From contig CM055096.1 of the NCBI GenBank assembly GCA_029204225.1, positions 1,247,001 through 1,311,000 on the forward strand: DNA of 64,000 nucleotides, given 5' to 3'. Positions 12,437 to 23,249 of the stretch are shown piece after piece; position 1 is the first letter of the stretch; each line of letters opens with the position of its first letter. The stretch is from Diphasiastrum complanatum. Lineage: Eukaryota > Streptophyta > Lycopodiopsida > Lycopodiales > Lycopodiaceae. Both the position numbers and the translations under genes were made by a program. The notes under the pieces were generated by a model, which saw only the letters and a list, made by a program, of their open reading frames with translations, searched no databases and had not been told where the DNA came from.

Positions 12437-12439
<3 letters not shown>
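11046..12439. promoter_or_regulatory. Upstream region of the D-lactate dehydrogenase gene
   Basis: No gene that I can support. It should hold the promoter and 5' UTR of the minus-strand dehydrogenase. A segment at about 11790-12010 is richer in G+C and CpG than its surroundings and has an open 75-codon minus-strand frame without a recognised domain. It could be an untranslated first exon, an unrelated exon or chance. The remainder is AT-rich with no clear motif. Confidence 0.3.
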
Positions 12440-12488
<49 letters not shown>

Positions 12489-12505
12489 CGCCCCCCCCCC
12501 CCCCT
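12440..12505. repeat. (TC)n microsatellite followed by poly-C
   Basis: About 23 TC units (12440-12485), then after a short spacer a run of C from about 12490 to 12504. Translated frames across it are low-complexity Ser/Leu and not genes. Confidence 0.95.
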
Positions 12506-12693
12506 CACAAGAAGCCCTCAATCTTCCCCTTCTCTCCATCCCCTCCCTCATATCCAAATCTCCTCCCCACGCTCTTCCTTCACCCTCTCGCTCTACTTTT
12601 TCTCCTACTGCAACAGAGCGACAATAGTCTTATACTGCTATTGCGCTACAATATATTCCGACTAATGTTGTGCCTCTTTCAATTCCTCCAGTC

Positions 12694-12721
12694 CCTTCTT
12701 CTTCTTCTTCTTCTTCTTCTT
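12694..12721. repeat. (TTC)n microsatellite
   Basis: About eight TTC/TCT units immediately upstream of the copia relic into which the LTR element at 12762 inserted. Confidence 0.9.
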
Positions 12722-12731
12722 ACATGTTGCA

Positions 12732-12761
12732 GTAAGCTCCCTAAGCCAAATCATGGCTAAT
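12732..12761 (+). pseudogene. Ty1/copia RNase H relic, left part (split by LTR element)
   Basis: Reads VSSLSQIMAN up to the insertion point and continues at 18013-18140. The last five bases (CTAAT, 12757-12761) are the left target-site duplication of the inserted element. Removing the element and one TSD copy restores one continuous copia frame. Confidence 0.65.
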
Positions 12762-13680
12762 TGTTGTAAAGCTGACTCGGGTGCACCCAGCGTGCCCTGT
12801 AAGACTCAAAGGGGTGACACTCTCTAAGGTCCCAGAGCAAGTTAGAACGTCAAGGACTGAGCCTCTGACCTGTGGTGAGCCAGTCAAGTAGTCACAAGTC
12901 ATGAGCTAGCTCTGGAGCTCGAGTCATGGCCTAGTCAGGAAAGCAAGTTGATTCGGCCGCCGAGACGGCTCCCGGGACCCATGTCCGGGAGCCAGACTGA
13001 TTCTGCCAGGCTTGCCAAGCTTAATCAGCAAAATAAAAACTAAGTCCTAAAAAGCGTGCTTTACCAGAAAGCACTATGTTTCAAACCAGAGGGGGTGCGC
13101 CGAATCACAGCAGAACTATAGGGGGAGTCCGGCAGACAGAAACTTGGGCAGCTCAACCAGCGCCAGGAATCCAGTCGCCAGGTCTCAGCTCCCTCTACCA
13201 GCACGAGCCAGGCACAATGCCCAGCACGTGTTGGTGGCCCCGAGACCGGTCAGTCTATGTATGAATGTAACCTCTTCCAAATCTAATAAAGTTGATCCTT
13301 GGGGATGATTACCATTTCGATTTCGCCTCCGGGACTGGTCCAAGTGGAAGGACCCTTACTACAACCTTTTTGCGTCGCTGGCGCCTAAGGGTCCCTGTCA
13401 TCGACATGGGGCTTGCCGCTATGCCAATCGGTCAGTTTGGCGACCACTATGCCTTGGGTTTCATGTGTGGCTTGTCTTTGCCTTTTGTTACCTTTTGGGG
13501 ACAGATTCTGAGTTGGCTTTCGGGTTGGTTGGGATTCCAGTTTTCTTAAGTCTGAATGGTTAAGCTTGTCACGTTTCTGAGTTGGCTTTTACGTAAGTGC
13601 ATGATGGATGAATGTTAGACTTAAGCGCGTGTTGGGGAAACCGCTCAAGTCCCAGCGCCCTTTGAGGCGCCGGCGCAACA
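12762..13680 (+). repeat. 5' LTR of the gag-protease element
   Basis: 919 bp, TG...CA. It contains an inverted repeat (GGACCCTTA near 13349 and TAAGGGTCC near 13388) able to form a 9-bp stem, and a G+C-rich end with GGCGCCGGCGC. The open frames inside it (for example 13292-13549) are present with substitutions in both LTRs and show no domain, so I treat them as chance. Confidence 0.95.
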
Positions 13681-13682
13681 TG

Positions 13683-13695
13683 TGGTATTAGAGCC
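13683..13695 (+). promoter_or_regulatory. Primer-binding site, initiator tRNA-Met
   Basis: TGGTATTAGAGCC, one base different from the usual TGGTATCAGAGCC, starting two bases after the left LTR. It would prime minus-strand cDNA. Confidence 0.9.
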
Positions 13696-13759
13696 GACTA
13701 GCCGGTTAGCTACGCAAGTCTCACAGGAATGGCCACGTTTTGGGATTTGTCAGGACAAC

Positions 13760-14165
13760 TGTTGCGCAAGGTGCTACCCACAGTGTAAGCACGGGTGCGT
13801 CCACGGTCGGGGTGGTCGGCAGAAAGGGGGACTTGATGAGTCAAAGTGTTGCCCTCGAGGTGTAAGCACGGTCAGTTTCCGCGGTTCGGGCCTGGCGTCG
13901 TCTGCACGTAGGACAGATGAGGCAATGTGCTGCCATTAGGTTGGTGAAAGCACGATCTGTGCCTTGTGGGGTGCGGGGTGACATATTCGAACTGTACGGG
14001 TTAACCATTGATACAGAGATGCTGCTCGAATTCGGGTGTAAAGCACGGGTGGTTAGCTACCGGTGCGGGATAGCTGCCGATCGTTTAGCTATAAGGGCTA
14101 TCGACCAAAAAGCGGTGGGGCGTGACTGAGGCAATGTGCTGTTTAATGGTGAAAGCACGGATGGT
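13760..14165 (+). ncRNA. Leader with five similar short hairpins
   Basis: Between PBS and gag, the sequence GTGCT (or GTGTT, ATGCT) followed 12-18 bases later by GTGWAAGCACGG or close variants occurs five times: arms at 13771/13788, 13846/13865, 13927/13949, 14020/14042 and 14136/14154. The two arms are complementary (GTGCT with AGCAC), so each can fold into a stem-loop. The array sits where retroelements carry packaging and dimerisation signals. Function is inference; the repeats and complementarity are visible. Confidence 0.6.
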
Positions 14166-14512
14166 TGGATGGATGTTTTCCCGTGGGCTAATTCTGTGAT
14201 AGATTTGTGTGGGCGCGGCTAGGCAAAGGTCCTACGTCCGGTCTCAGGGGGGTTTGTGGCTTGAGAGGGATCCTCTGTGTTTGCTTTGGTTGGTATGTTC
14301 CGTTTGTTGTGTGCTTGCTTGGACACAAATGACCTGGTTCCTACTTGGCTCTCAGGTGATGTGGGCGTGGTAAGTTTGAGGAGGGGATATTTTCATTGAA
14401 GCTGATTTAATAAAGAAAAAAGAGAGCTGCGGGGCTTGGCCGACAGAAGGGAGAGTTTCAAATATAAAAAGGATTGAGGCGATAATCTGTTGGAAGTACA
14501 CCTCTGACTATA

Positions 14513-16726
14513 ATGGAGGACCATCTTGAAGACTTACGAGCATTGACGGACGGAGAAGAGCTGGCTCGAGAATACAGCTCTCGCATGCATCGAGATGGCA
14601 CCAGGTCCAAGTCGAGAAAGAAAGAGCGTATGCACTCCACAGTGGCGCCTCTCCAAGAAGAGATGGGTGGCCCTTCTGAACCTACACCAAGAGACGAACC
14701 CTTGCCAGAGGCGCAACAGGACCTCTTTGAAGTGAAGATGCGGCAATACTTATCAAGCGCAATGACAGCTATGCTTAGCGAGGTGAAGAAGGACAGAGAA
14801 ACAGAAAGGAAAGAATGGCAAACATCCTTGCGAACCATGAACCTTACTCAATGTAACCTTGCTAGAGAAATGAGAGACGGGATAATACAGCTCGAAGCCA
14901 AGTTTGAAGAGTTGGAAGCAACTAGGGGGAATGCAGTGGTGCCTCCTCCACAGATACCAAGAGAACCACGAGCACGAAACACGGAAGGCCCATGGAAGAC
15001 TGCCAAAGTGAAAGCACCACCTACTTTCAAAGGAGAGCGTGACATTTGAGTTGTGGAAGATTGGTTGTTTCACATGGACCATTACTTCCGTCTGATGAAC
15101 ACTCCTGAGGAAGAAAGAACTGACTTGGCATTAGCATATTTTGAGGGCTACACTACAAACTGGTACCGGATGGCAGGAATGCATTCTCAGACATGGGACA
15201 CATTCAAAGCCGCGTTACGAGAGGAGTTCATACTGAAGGATTCACACATGAGATTGAGGACAGAATTATCGGGGCTCAAACAGAAAGGGTCCTTGCGAGA
15301 GTACCTCAATAAATTCAGACAGAGTGTATGGGTTATTGAAGATATGTCCGAGGCGGACAAAACTCATTACCTATTGTCTGGAATGCAATCTTGGACCCGG
15401 CGTGCGATAGACAGCTACATGCCCCATGATTTCAATTCAACTATTTGAGCGGCTGAAATGGTTTGTGATTATGAGAGCACATTGGCACCAGCTGCTCCCG
15501 CAACCTCAACAAGAGTATTTAGTGGATCCAGACCGAGTTCGAGCTTCTTTTCAAGGGGGGACTCAGCTCCAAATGGCAACCAAGCCTCGAGTAGCGTGAA
15601 CAAATTCCCAACAAAAACAGGGTTTGGCAACCAAGGAAACAATGGAGGGAACATGTTCCAGAGAAGAAACAATGTTGGACCTTCAGCTAGTCACAGCAAC
15701 AACTCACCAACAGTGGGCAGTTCCATACGTTGCTTCAACTGTCATCAGCAAGGTCACTCTTGGAGGTCATGCCCCAAACCATTGAATAAGCAAATCATGG
15801 CTACCATTGAAGGATTTGATAGGATGGAGAGAGAGGCATTTGATCAAGAAGATGGTGAACAGGATGACGAAGAGGACCCAGAAACGGATTTGACGGAGTC
15901 TGACCTGAATGCCTTACAACAGATAGGGGCACTTGCAGCGTATCGTGAACATCTTATGGCGGCTCCTGCGAGAGGATCCAAGTTATTGTACCTGAAAGGC
16001 TGTATTCAAGGCAGGATCATTTACTTCATGGTAGACCTGGGGGCGTCACATAACTACTTGTCAGAAAAACTGACAGGGGAATTGGACATCCAATGTGAAA
16101 AAAATGTGACTCCTATTTGTGTGGAGACCGCGAAAGATACAATGACCACGTGTAGATTGGCAACCAACTTACCAATCTCTCTGGGAGCCTGGAAGAATCG
16201 ACTAACGTTCACAATCTTGAAAATGGATGCCTTTGACGCTATTTTGGGATTAAGCTGGTTTAACGAACATGTGGTGGCCTTCTTGGCAAAAGGGGTTAAC
16301 CTTGTGTTATTATATAATGGCAGGAAACCTTGTGTCGTCAGAGTTGTGCCAGGGGACCAACTAGAAAAGAACGACACAAATGAACCGGAGCCAACCATTC
16401 CTCCCAATCTCATTCACCTCTTTAACGAAGGACAGCCAACAGTGACAGACCAGCTGACACGGGGACAAATGGAGCCAACATTGCCTATAGTCTCTACATC
16501 AAAGGTGAATTCAAGTGTCGATGCAGAGCTCAAGGAGCTCACCTTGTGTGACCAAGCGAAAGCTCACTTCTTTAACGAAGGACATCCAACAATGACAAAC
16601 CAGCTGACGCGAGGTCAAATGGAGCCAACATTGCCTGCAGTTTCCACATCAGAGGTGAATCTAAGTGCCGATGCAGAGCTCAAGGAGCTCAACCTGGGCG
16701 ACCAAACAAAATATCTAGAGTCCTAG
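14513..16726 (+). pseudogene. Gag-protease polyprotein with two in-frame stops
   Basis: One frame of 738 codons interrupted by TGA at 15047-15049 and 15446-15448. Order: acidic/basic N-terminus with coiled-coil character (to about residue 140); retrotransposon gag domain (WLFHMDHYF, ERTDLALAYFEG, NWYRMAGMH, LREYLNKFRQSV); Ser/Asn-rich linker; CCHC knuckle CFNCHQQGHSWRSC at 15733-15774; acidic linker; protease with FMVDLGASHNYLS near 16027, where the usual D-T/S-G reads D-L-G; AILGLSWF near 16240. The C-terminal 100 codons are a direct duplication of a 50-codon unit. Both stops follow contexts where CGA or TGG is expected, so single C/G transitions could explain them. With D-L-G the protease is doubtful. 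No pol follows. Confidence 0.85.
16421..16720 (+). repeat. Tandem duplication in the gag-protease C-terminus (2 x 150 bp)
   Basis: Units 16421-16570 and 16571-16720, each opening with TTTAACGAAGGACA and coding FNEG...TRGQMEPTLP...LKEL with about ten changed residues. The length is a multiple of three and the frame is kept. Confidence 0.85.
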
Positions 16727-17093
16727 GGGACTCATCCAGACGTGCGACGAAAATGACATATCTGAGGCTTAAGGGAGCCGTAAGTACCTTTTTCTTTCAT
16801 GTTAATAAAGTAGGCCGCATTTCTCATTGAGGAGTGAGCTTCAGTCTAATGTCTAAGTGCAGCAGCCTTACACAGGTTTTATGTAAGTGAACTAGATCCA
16901 CACTTTTCCTGTGCTGGGTGCAAAACACAATATCATTACTTCTCTTTACAGTTGGTTTCCTTTGGCCGGTGAATCAAGCCCGTGCCCTTGTATATGTGAC
17001 TAAAGTCTGGTCGGTGAATTAAGCCCGTGCCATGAGTCTTAGGTTCTAGTTTGGCCCTGATGAGGACATCAGCTTTCTCAAACGAGGGGAGGA
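16727..17093 (+). other. 3' untranslated part and polypurine tract of the gag-protease element
   Basis: Non-coding. It holds a short direct repeat (CGGTGAATCAAGCCCGTGCC near 16974 and a one-base variant near 17012). It ends with the PPT CGAGGGGAGGA (17083-17093) directly before the right LTR. Confidence 0.75.
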
Positions 17094-18012
17094 TGTTGTA
17101 AAGCTGACTCGGGTGCACCCAGCGTGCCCTGTAACACTCAAAGGGGTGACACTCTCTAAGGTCCCAGAGCAAGTTAGAACGTCAAGGACTGAGCCTCCGA
17201 CCTGTGGTGAGCCAGTCAAGTAGTCACAAGTCATGAGCTAGCTCTGGAGCTCGAGTCATGGCCTAGTCAGGAAAGCAAGTTGATTCGGCCGCCGAGACGG
17301 CTCCCGGGACCCATGTCCGAGGGGTAGACTGATTCTGCCAGGCTTGCCAGGCTTAATCAGCAAAATAAAAACTAAGTCCTAAAAAGCGTACTTTACCAGA
17401 AAGCACTATGTTTCAAACCAGAGGGGGTGTGCCGAATCACAGCAGAACTATAGGGGGAGTCCGACAGATAGAAACTTGGGCAGCTCAACCAGCGCCAGGA
17501 ATCCAGTCGCCAGGTCTTAGCTCCCTCTACCAGCACGAGCCAGGCACAATGCCTAGCACGTGTTGGTGGCCCCGAGACCGGTCAGTCTATGTATGAATGT
17601 AACCTCTTCCAAATCTAATAAAGTTGATCCTTGGGGATGATTACCATTTCGGTTTCGCCTCCGGGACTGGTCCAAGTGGAAGGACCCTTACTACAACCTT
17701 TTTGCGTCGCTGGCGCCTAAGGGTCCCTGTCATTGACATGGGGCTTGCCGCTATGCCAATCGGTCAGTTTGGCGACCACTATGCCTTGGGTTTCATGTGT
17801 GGCTTGTCTTTGCCTTTGGTTACCTTTTGGGGACGGATTCTGAATTGGCTTTCGGGTTGGTTGGGATTCCAGTTTTCTTAAGTCTGAATGGTTAAGCTTG
17901 TCACATTTCTGAGTTGGCTTTTACGTAAGTGCATGATGGATGAATGTTAGACTTAAGCGCGTGTTGGGGAAACCGCTCAAGTCCCAACGCCCTTTGAGGC
18001 GCCGGCGCAATA
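17094..18012 (+). repeat. 3' LTR of the gag-protease element
   Basis: 919 bp, same length as the left LTR with scattered substitutions. It ends TA instead of CA. The target duplication CTAAT follows at 18013-18017. Confidence 0.95.
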
Positions 18013-18140
18013 CTAATCCTGGTATGATCCATTAGAAGGCTCTTATTAGAGTCATGAGATACATTCGAGGTATGAAAGACCAATGCATCTGCTATGAGGA
18101 GTCGACATCGACAAACTCCACATTCTCAATGGATATATAG
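18013..18140 (+). pseudogene. Ty1/copia RNase H relic, right part
   Basis: Continues the frame left at 12761: NPGMIH-stop-KALIRVMRYIRGM then CICYEES, matching the copia block NP...HW.A...I.RYL.GT that precedes RNase H. The TAG stands where the family has Trp. It ends after about 40 codons in AT-rich sequence. Confidence 0.7.
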
Positions 18141-18368
18141 ATGAAGCAAGGCGGGAGACGTAGACACTCATAAATCCACATCCGATTTGAGTTCTAAAAC
18201 ATAATTCAAAAGACTATTTGTCGGGTTAGGTTGAGGGTTTAGGGCTATAAATATAGAATTATTTGATTGACAAGTACATGGAGATTAGAAAAGTGTCAGG
18301 TCATGTACTTATACCAAAAAATTTAGTTAATGTGCTACTTTTTCGGACTTACCGTTACCTTGTATAGG

Positions 18369-18545
18369 CAACATGACATAGTTGGTCGTGCAAGTTCCGT
18401 CATCAGTGCATCTAAAGGGCAAGATCAAGGGGAGCCTTCTTCAAATGGAAAAAAGAAGGATAGATCAAAGCTCAAATGCTTCTATTGTGACATCAAAGGA
18501 AACTTTGCAAGTGAGTGCTACAAGAAGAAGAGAGAGATCAAGGTG
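18369..18545 (+). pseudogene. Copia-like gag C-terminus with degenerate zinc knuckle
   Basis: In frame with the repeat it reads GQDQGEPSSNGKKKDRSKLK followed by CFYCDIKGNFASEC, a C-x2-C-x4-N-x4-C pattern in which the usual His is Asn. The basic Lys-rich flanks are typical of copia nucleocapsids. The frame soon runs into poly-C/poly-A. A dead fragment. Confidence 0.6.
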
Positions 18546-18589
18546 ACAAGCAAGGTAATCTTACTCTTGATGAGGATATCCCCACTCCT

Positions 18590-18622
18590 CCCCCCCCCAA
18601 AAAAAAAAAAAAAAAAAAAAAC
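18590..18622 (+). repeat. Poly-C/poly-A homopolymer
   Basis: A run of about 9 C followed by about 23 A inside the part of repeat R that is absent from the second copy. It could be a retroposition tail or slippage. Confidence 0.8.
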
Positions 18623-19800
18623 TTGTGCTAGTGGTGATGTTGGTGGCGTTGGCGTTGTAATCAGTGTGGGTCAAGTCCCAAGTCAGGCAGATGAAGGAGT
18701 TTATCTTCTGTGGTGCTTCATGGACGCAATTCCCCCACGGCTAGTCCTTGAGAAAGTTCGAGAGATATTAAAGGTTCAAAATTGATCGACTATCAAAAGT
18801 GTCATTCAACTAATTGTCAAATGTCAAATGTCAGTTGGCCTCGACTAACTGTCAAATGTCAGGTGACTGTTGGCTATCAAATGATAGTTGGTAGTTTGAA
18901 CACTATTGATGATCTATCGAATGAGCTCAAATTAGTGCTCGCGAGTGGAAGTGCTACAAAACAAGTGGTGCCAGTGGTATTTTGTATTTCCATAGACAGA
19001 CTACTAGAAAATAATATAGATTTGCATACTTGACAGGTCCTCATTTAAAAATGGAACGTATGAATTTTGACATGTATGACTCTTTGTTGGACATGATGTC
19101 AGTCCCCAGCTTCTTTTATTATATAAAACCTACCCTCACTTTTTACAAAGTCTATGTAACATTTATGAAGCACAATGTTTCATACTCTCCCTCTGTCCCT
19201 TTTATGGACATAAAAAAGGGATAGTTTAGTTCAGTCTTACAAAGGCTATAGTGTTGTTTGGTATGGGCAAGCCAAACTCAAGTAGGATAAAAGGCTAGAG
19301 TGAATATTTAGCAATCTCAATGTTTGCAAACTGAGAATATTTCATTTTGCACATGCTTATGCATGAAAGATCATGCAATTTGCCAAGTGGGCAATAAATT
19401 TCATAAAATATAATTAAAAAACTAAAAAAATTCAAGGATTTCATGTGAGAAGATCCATTGTATGGCTCTCCTATTGATGGAAGGGCGTTATGTATTGAAC
19501 AACTAGCCTTGGCAAAAGGGCCTTGGAGTGAAAATCTTCCTCCCTTAGAAAATATTAAATTTTTCTTTCTATATCCATCAAACTCACTCATAGTAATATC
19601 GATTAAATTTTTTGACAAAACTCTTGTTTTATAAAACAAAATCAAATTCATTATAAAAAAAAATTATTTTAACAAAAGACTTCAAAATTGGCATTCAATT
19701 GAGGAAGATCCAATATGTGCAGCTCTTCTACCCTTGTGACATAAATGCTTCTTGGTATTATTGACTCATGGGATCACTAAGACTTGAACTTGAGTGAGCA

Positions 19801-21559
19801 AGCCAAACTCTAGCATGATACACAACCTCACCACATGTGGGAAGTAAAAAAAAAATGTCACTTTGGTTTCCCACCCAAATCAATACGAGAGATTCTTTGG
19901 ATAAACCTTTGATAGAACTTTTGCTGATTTAGACAAACGACAGAAGATTAGTCCAAAAAATAAAATATTATCCCTAAAAAACCCTCTAAAGCAACCTTAC
20001 CTGGTGGAAGGACAAGGCTCAATTACCACCCTTCACTTCACCAAGGTGAAGGCCTTCAAAATGGACCCTCTCCCCCTCAAGTTCCATCTATTTCTTAGAA
20101 CATGACCAACAAAAGGTGCATGTTTTTCATTTAATGGTTAGTGTTTTAAAGCGTATAAAAATGATCGATTGAATTTGAAATTGAATGACTCATTGTTAGA
20201 ATTTGTCAATTTTTTGTGGGCATGAGGAAACACTTTTTACTAAGCTGCTAGCAAATTGTAAGAGATCTATGTGGCAATTTTGTCTTCAATCATGAAGACC
20301 ATTATTTATGCAAACAAATGTATTCCTCATGAACTTGCGGGGCTGAGGAATTTATGTAGTTACAAATGCATTCAATAGATTACATGATTCATGAAATCCT
20401 AATTTGTAATCTTTGAAATCAAAAAACAAATGTGAACCACATGAAATCATATTGCCGCTTGGGTTGAACTTTGATGCTTAGAAAAAATGTCATAAACAAA
20501 ATTTGCGGCCCATCTAAAGTTTGGTAAGAAATTGGAATATAGTATATATCTTATTATGAGTCAAGTATTTTGGACTTTAAAGAAATAAGCCATGAAGTAA
20601 AACATTTTGTCAATAAAGTCCTTAAACTTGAGAAAGGACTTTTCAATGCCTCCAAACTCCAATAGACTTTTATTCACGTGTGACCAATAGAGTAATATAT
20701 AATAGTCCCCAATGTGTAAGGCCTCAAATAATATGGACTAGATTTAGTTGAAGGACAAAAAAATTAAACGCATCTTTATTCCAAAGTGAAACAAGGTCCA
20801 AGTCAAAGGCGACAAACACCTGTAAAATTATTTGGCTCACCTCACTATTACGATTCTTTTATCTTTTTATCCCAAGCAAAGGTCATCAAATAATCTATTT
20901 CACAATTATAAATGCCTTAAAAATCATGGACCCAATATAGTTATTGACAAGGAAAAAAAAAACTTGTATTTCTTCCAAAAAAAACAAATTGAAGGCCACA
21001 AACAAAAAAAACTATACTTCATAAGAAACTACATTCTCAATTCTGAACCCCATATTGTTGCACAAAGTCTTTGTGTTCATGTTCTAAGTACGTATTTGTG
21101 TTGTTTATGTTTTATGTAGAATAAGTTGAACCTCCTCTTTTCAAAACTCCACATCCACAAGAATAAATAAGTAAATTGTTATTAAAATCCCGCATTTTCT
21201 TGACATGTCCACATTGACACAAGGTATATTATACCCAAACTTGCATGTAAATTCCTTGTCATTTTCTCCATAAAATCTCAGCTACTCACAAGTGCATATA
21301 ATAGTCTTATTCCTATCACAACTTCACATTTGGAAACCACTATTTTAGGTTATTCCACCCAATAATGAAGTTTCATTTCAACCTATGCTCCATTAAAATC
21401 TTTATATCGCAACAAATATAAAAAAAAAATTCATGTCAACATTGAACATCAAAGTCATCCTTACAATCACATGAAATCATTACCATTAAAAGAGCAAGTC
21501 TTTTTCAAGAAAAAAAAGATCTTTTCTTGAATATTTTTTTAGTACTTAAATGCACCAAC
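19801..21559. other. AT-rich sequence between repeats R and S, no gene seen
   Basis: No domain in any frame. In the second copy of the duplicated segment this part is missing and replaced by the gypsy element at 24593-32310. Confidence 0.5.
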
Positions 21560-22143
21560 ATTGTTATGTATAGTATTTGCATAGTGTGGAAGTGTTTTTA
21601 TATCGTTCAAGCAACTAGGAAGTGGTTAAATAACTTTTTTATTCTATATAGATTGTATTCATTTAGAATATATTTATTAGCATAGCTTGGGTTTGAGTCC
21701 AAGGTATTCAAGATGTCTCTTTTCCACACTAGTCATTTGACCCAGGGTCATCAACACCATGAGGAGCACTCTTATCCAACTCCACTAGGGTGCCAAACCA
21801 TTGAGCTGAAAGGCTTGCTACATGAAAACACCCAAGCGTACTCTAGATGAGAATCTATGTGGTGTCCTCACTGCACAGGTAATCACATGAAAAATGCCCC
21901 CAGTTGAGACAAAGGTTAGAGCAATCCACCCAATATTACGATATCTACAATATGACCAATCACGACATTGACAATTGTCAATATAGCCTCAAAAACCAAG
22001 CTGACCACCCAACTCCAAATACTACTCCTTTAGCACAACGACAAGGTGCCTTATTCTCGGCCTTACCTCCCATTCAAGTATCCATATCTAGCATGTCCTT
22101 TACGAAAGGATAAGCAAGGAGACGTTACCACACTAGATCCGAT
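21560..22143 (+). repeat. Repeat S, first copy, with a gag-like knuckle remnant
   Basis: Nearly the same sequence recurs at 32311-32905, both starting TTGTTATGTATAGTA. An open frame inside both (21904-22113 and 32653-32862) reads YYDIYNMTNHDIDNC, which resembles a decayed C-x2-H-type knuckle of plant Ty3/gypsy gag proteins with the first Cys and a His replaced by Tyr. The gag assignment is tentative. Confidence 0.6.
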
Positions 22144-22159
22144 CTGATCCAAGGTCAGC

Positions 22160-22690
22160 AAGGAGAATTCAAAATACTTAGGTTGTGAGTTTAGGGCTCA
22201 TCATTCATCATATCCTTACTCTCAAAGCTATCATTAAGGAGGCTAGACATAGACATGAGAGGGTCTTTTGTTGTTTTGTGGACTTTCAAAAAGCCTTTAC
22301 ATATGTTCCATGCTCTTTGCTTACTCAAAAGATCTGTGACTTGGGCTTTTTCACAGAATCAATGCTTGTTATCATGGCCTTATATGAGAGGGCCTCTTTG
22401 GTTGTCTCAGAAGTTACTTGGGTATTTCCGAGTAAATTTTGAGCACCATCGGGATGAAATAGGGTTGTTTCCTTTCACTTCTATTTTCAGGCTTTATATT
22501 GACAAGCTAGAGAGGGTCATATGATCGTGTAGTGGTGCAGGTTGCAGAGTTGGGAACATTTTGATTATTATTTTATTATATTCGGATGATGTGGTTATAT
22601 TTTCATCAACAAGAGAGGGATAGTAGAGACAGGTGGATAGTCTCCATACTTTTTGCACCAACTGGAGTTTGAGAGCTAACATTTTGAAGA
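22160..22690 (+). pseudogene. Non-LTR (LINE) reverse transcriptase relic
   Basis: Frames read HHILTLKAIIKEA, then ERVFCCFVDFQKAF (the RT block with the first catalytic Asp, as in FVDF.KAFD), then LYIDKLERV, and at about 22578-22605 LLYSDDVVIFS, the YADD box with Ala replaced by Ser. Stops and frameshifts separate the blocks and no endonuclease or poly-A tail is seen. The motif style is that of plant non-LTR elements rather than LTR RTs. It lies in the spacer between the duplicated segments. Confidence 0.75.
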
Positions 22691-22699
22691 CCCCTGACT

Positions 22700-23249
22700 A
22701 TTTAGTGAGGACATCGACGCCTAAGGAATTCACACAAAGAAAAAAAAGCTCTGATATGTTTACCTAGTTCTATTAGATAATTTTTTTACTATGTAAAATT
22801 TTGAAAATTTATTATCTGGCATCTTTGACTGCCATGGTGCTCCGATAGAAGCTGATTGAATCTATTAGTCAGTTAGCCTAAATGAATAAGAAATAGACAT
22901 AACTATAAAACAATCAAGATCAAATTGAACTAAGTCTTGAACTTGTAATAGACGAACTACTATCGACTAGTAGTAGGAGAGTACGTAGAAGAAAATGAGA
23001 GAGATAGTCACAAGCAACATTCATGCACTATAATGTATTCATGAAATGATTTTTGAAGGTGTTACGAGACTATCGTATACAAAGTACAAGTGTAGAGGTA
23101 TTGCACACACTTATAAAATTGGTATGAAAATTGATAATGTAATATGATGTTGTCCAATGCTATTGCAGAGACATCCACTATTGAATTTTCTATATCTGAT
23201 GAACTGATATTGCTTATTATCAATTCATTGACCATTTGTTATTCGTTCA
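22700..23249. other. AT-rich spacer, no gene seen
   Basis: No domain, no repeat partner found in the window. Confidence 0.4.

Larger units (their letters stand above)
12762..18012 (+). mobile_element. Complete gag-protease-only LTR retrotransposon (TR-GAG-like, non-autonomous)
   Basis: 5251 bp. Two 919-bp direct LTRs (12762-13680 and 17094-18012) both start TGTTGTAAAG; the left ends CA and the right TA. The 5-bp target duplication CTAAT flanks it exactly (12757-12761 and 18013-18017). The PBS matches initiator tRNA-Met two bases after the left LTR, and a PPT precedes the right LTR. The 3.4-kb interior codes gag, a CCHC knuckle and a protease only. It has no RT, RNase H or integrase, so it would depend on enzymes of an autonomous Ty3/gypsy relative. 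Intact ends and similar LTRs suggest fairly recent insertion. Its gag frame carries two stops, so this copy is probably not productive. Confidence 0.93.
18268..19800 (+). repeat. Repeat R, first copy of a duplicated segment
   Basis: Closely similar in the same direction to 23250-24592. Shared blocks begin ATGGAGATTAGAAAAGTG and end GACTTGAACTTGAGTGAGC. The copies differ by indels, including about 350 bp at 18414-18765 found only here. Together with repeat S this forms a segment of about 3.9 kb present twice. No LTR termini were found at its ends. Confidence 0.75.

Noticed and set aside
13292-13549. 85-codon frame inside both LTRs of the gag-protease element
   Set aside because: It lies in the LTR, has no domain, and is explained by the LTR duplication.
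13771-14158. CRISPR-like array from regularly repeated AGCACGG
   Set aside because: The repeat is too short, the spacing is irregular, and the location is the leader of an LTR element in a plant genome.
18225-18250. Telomere-like GGTTTAGGG
   Set aside because: Single occurrence, no tandem array.
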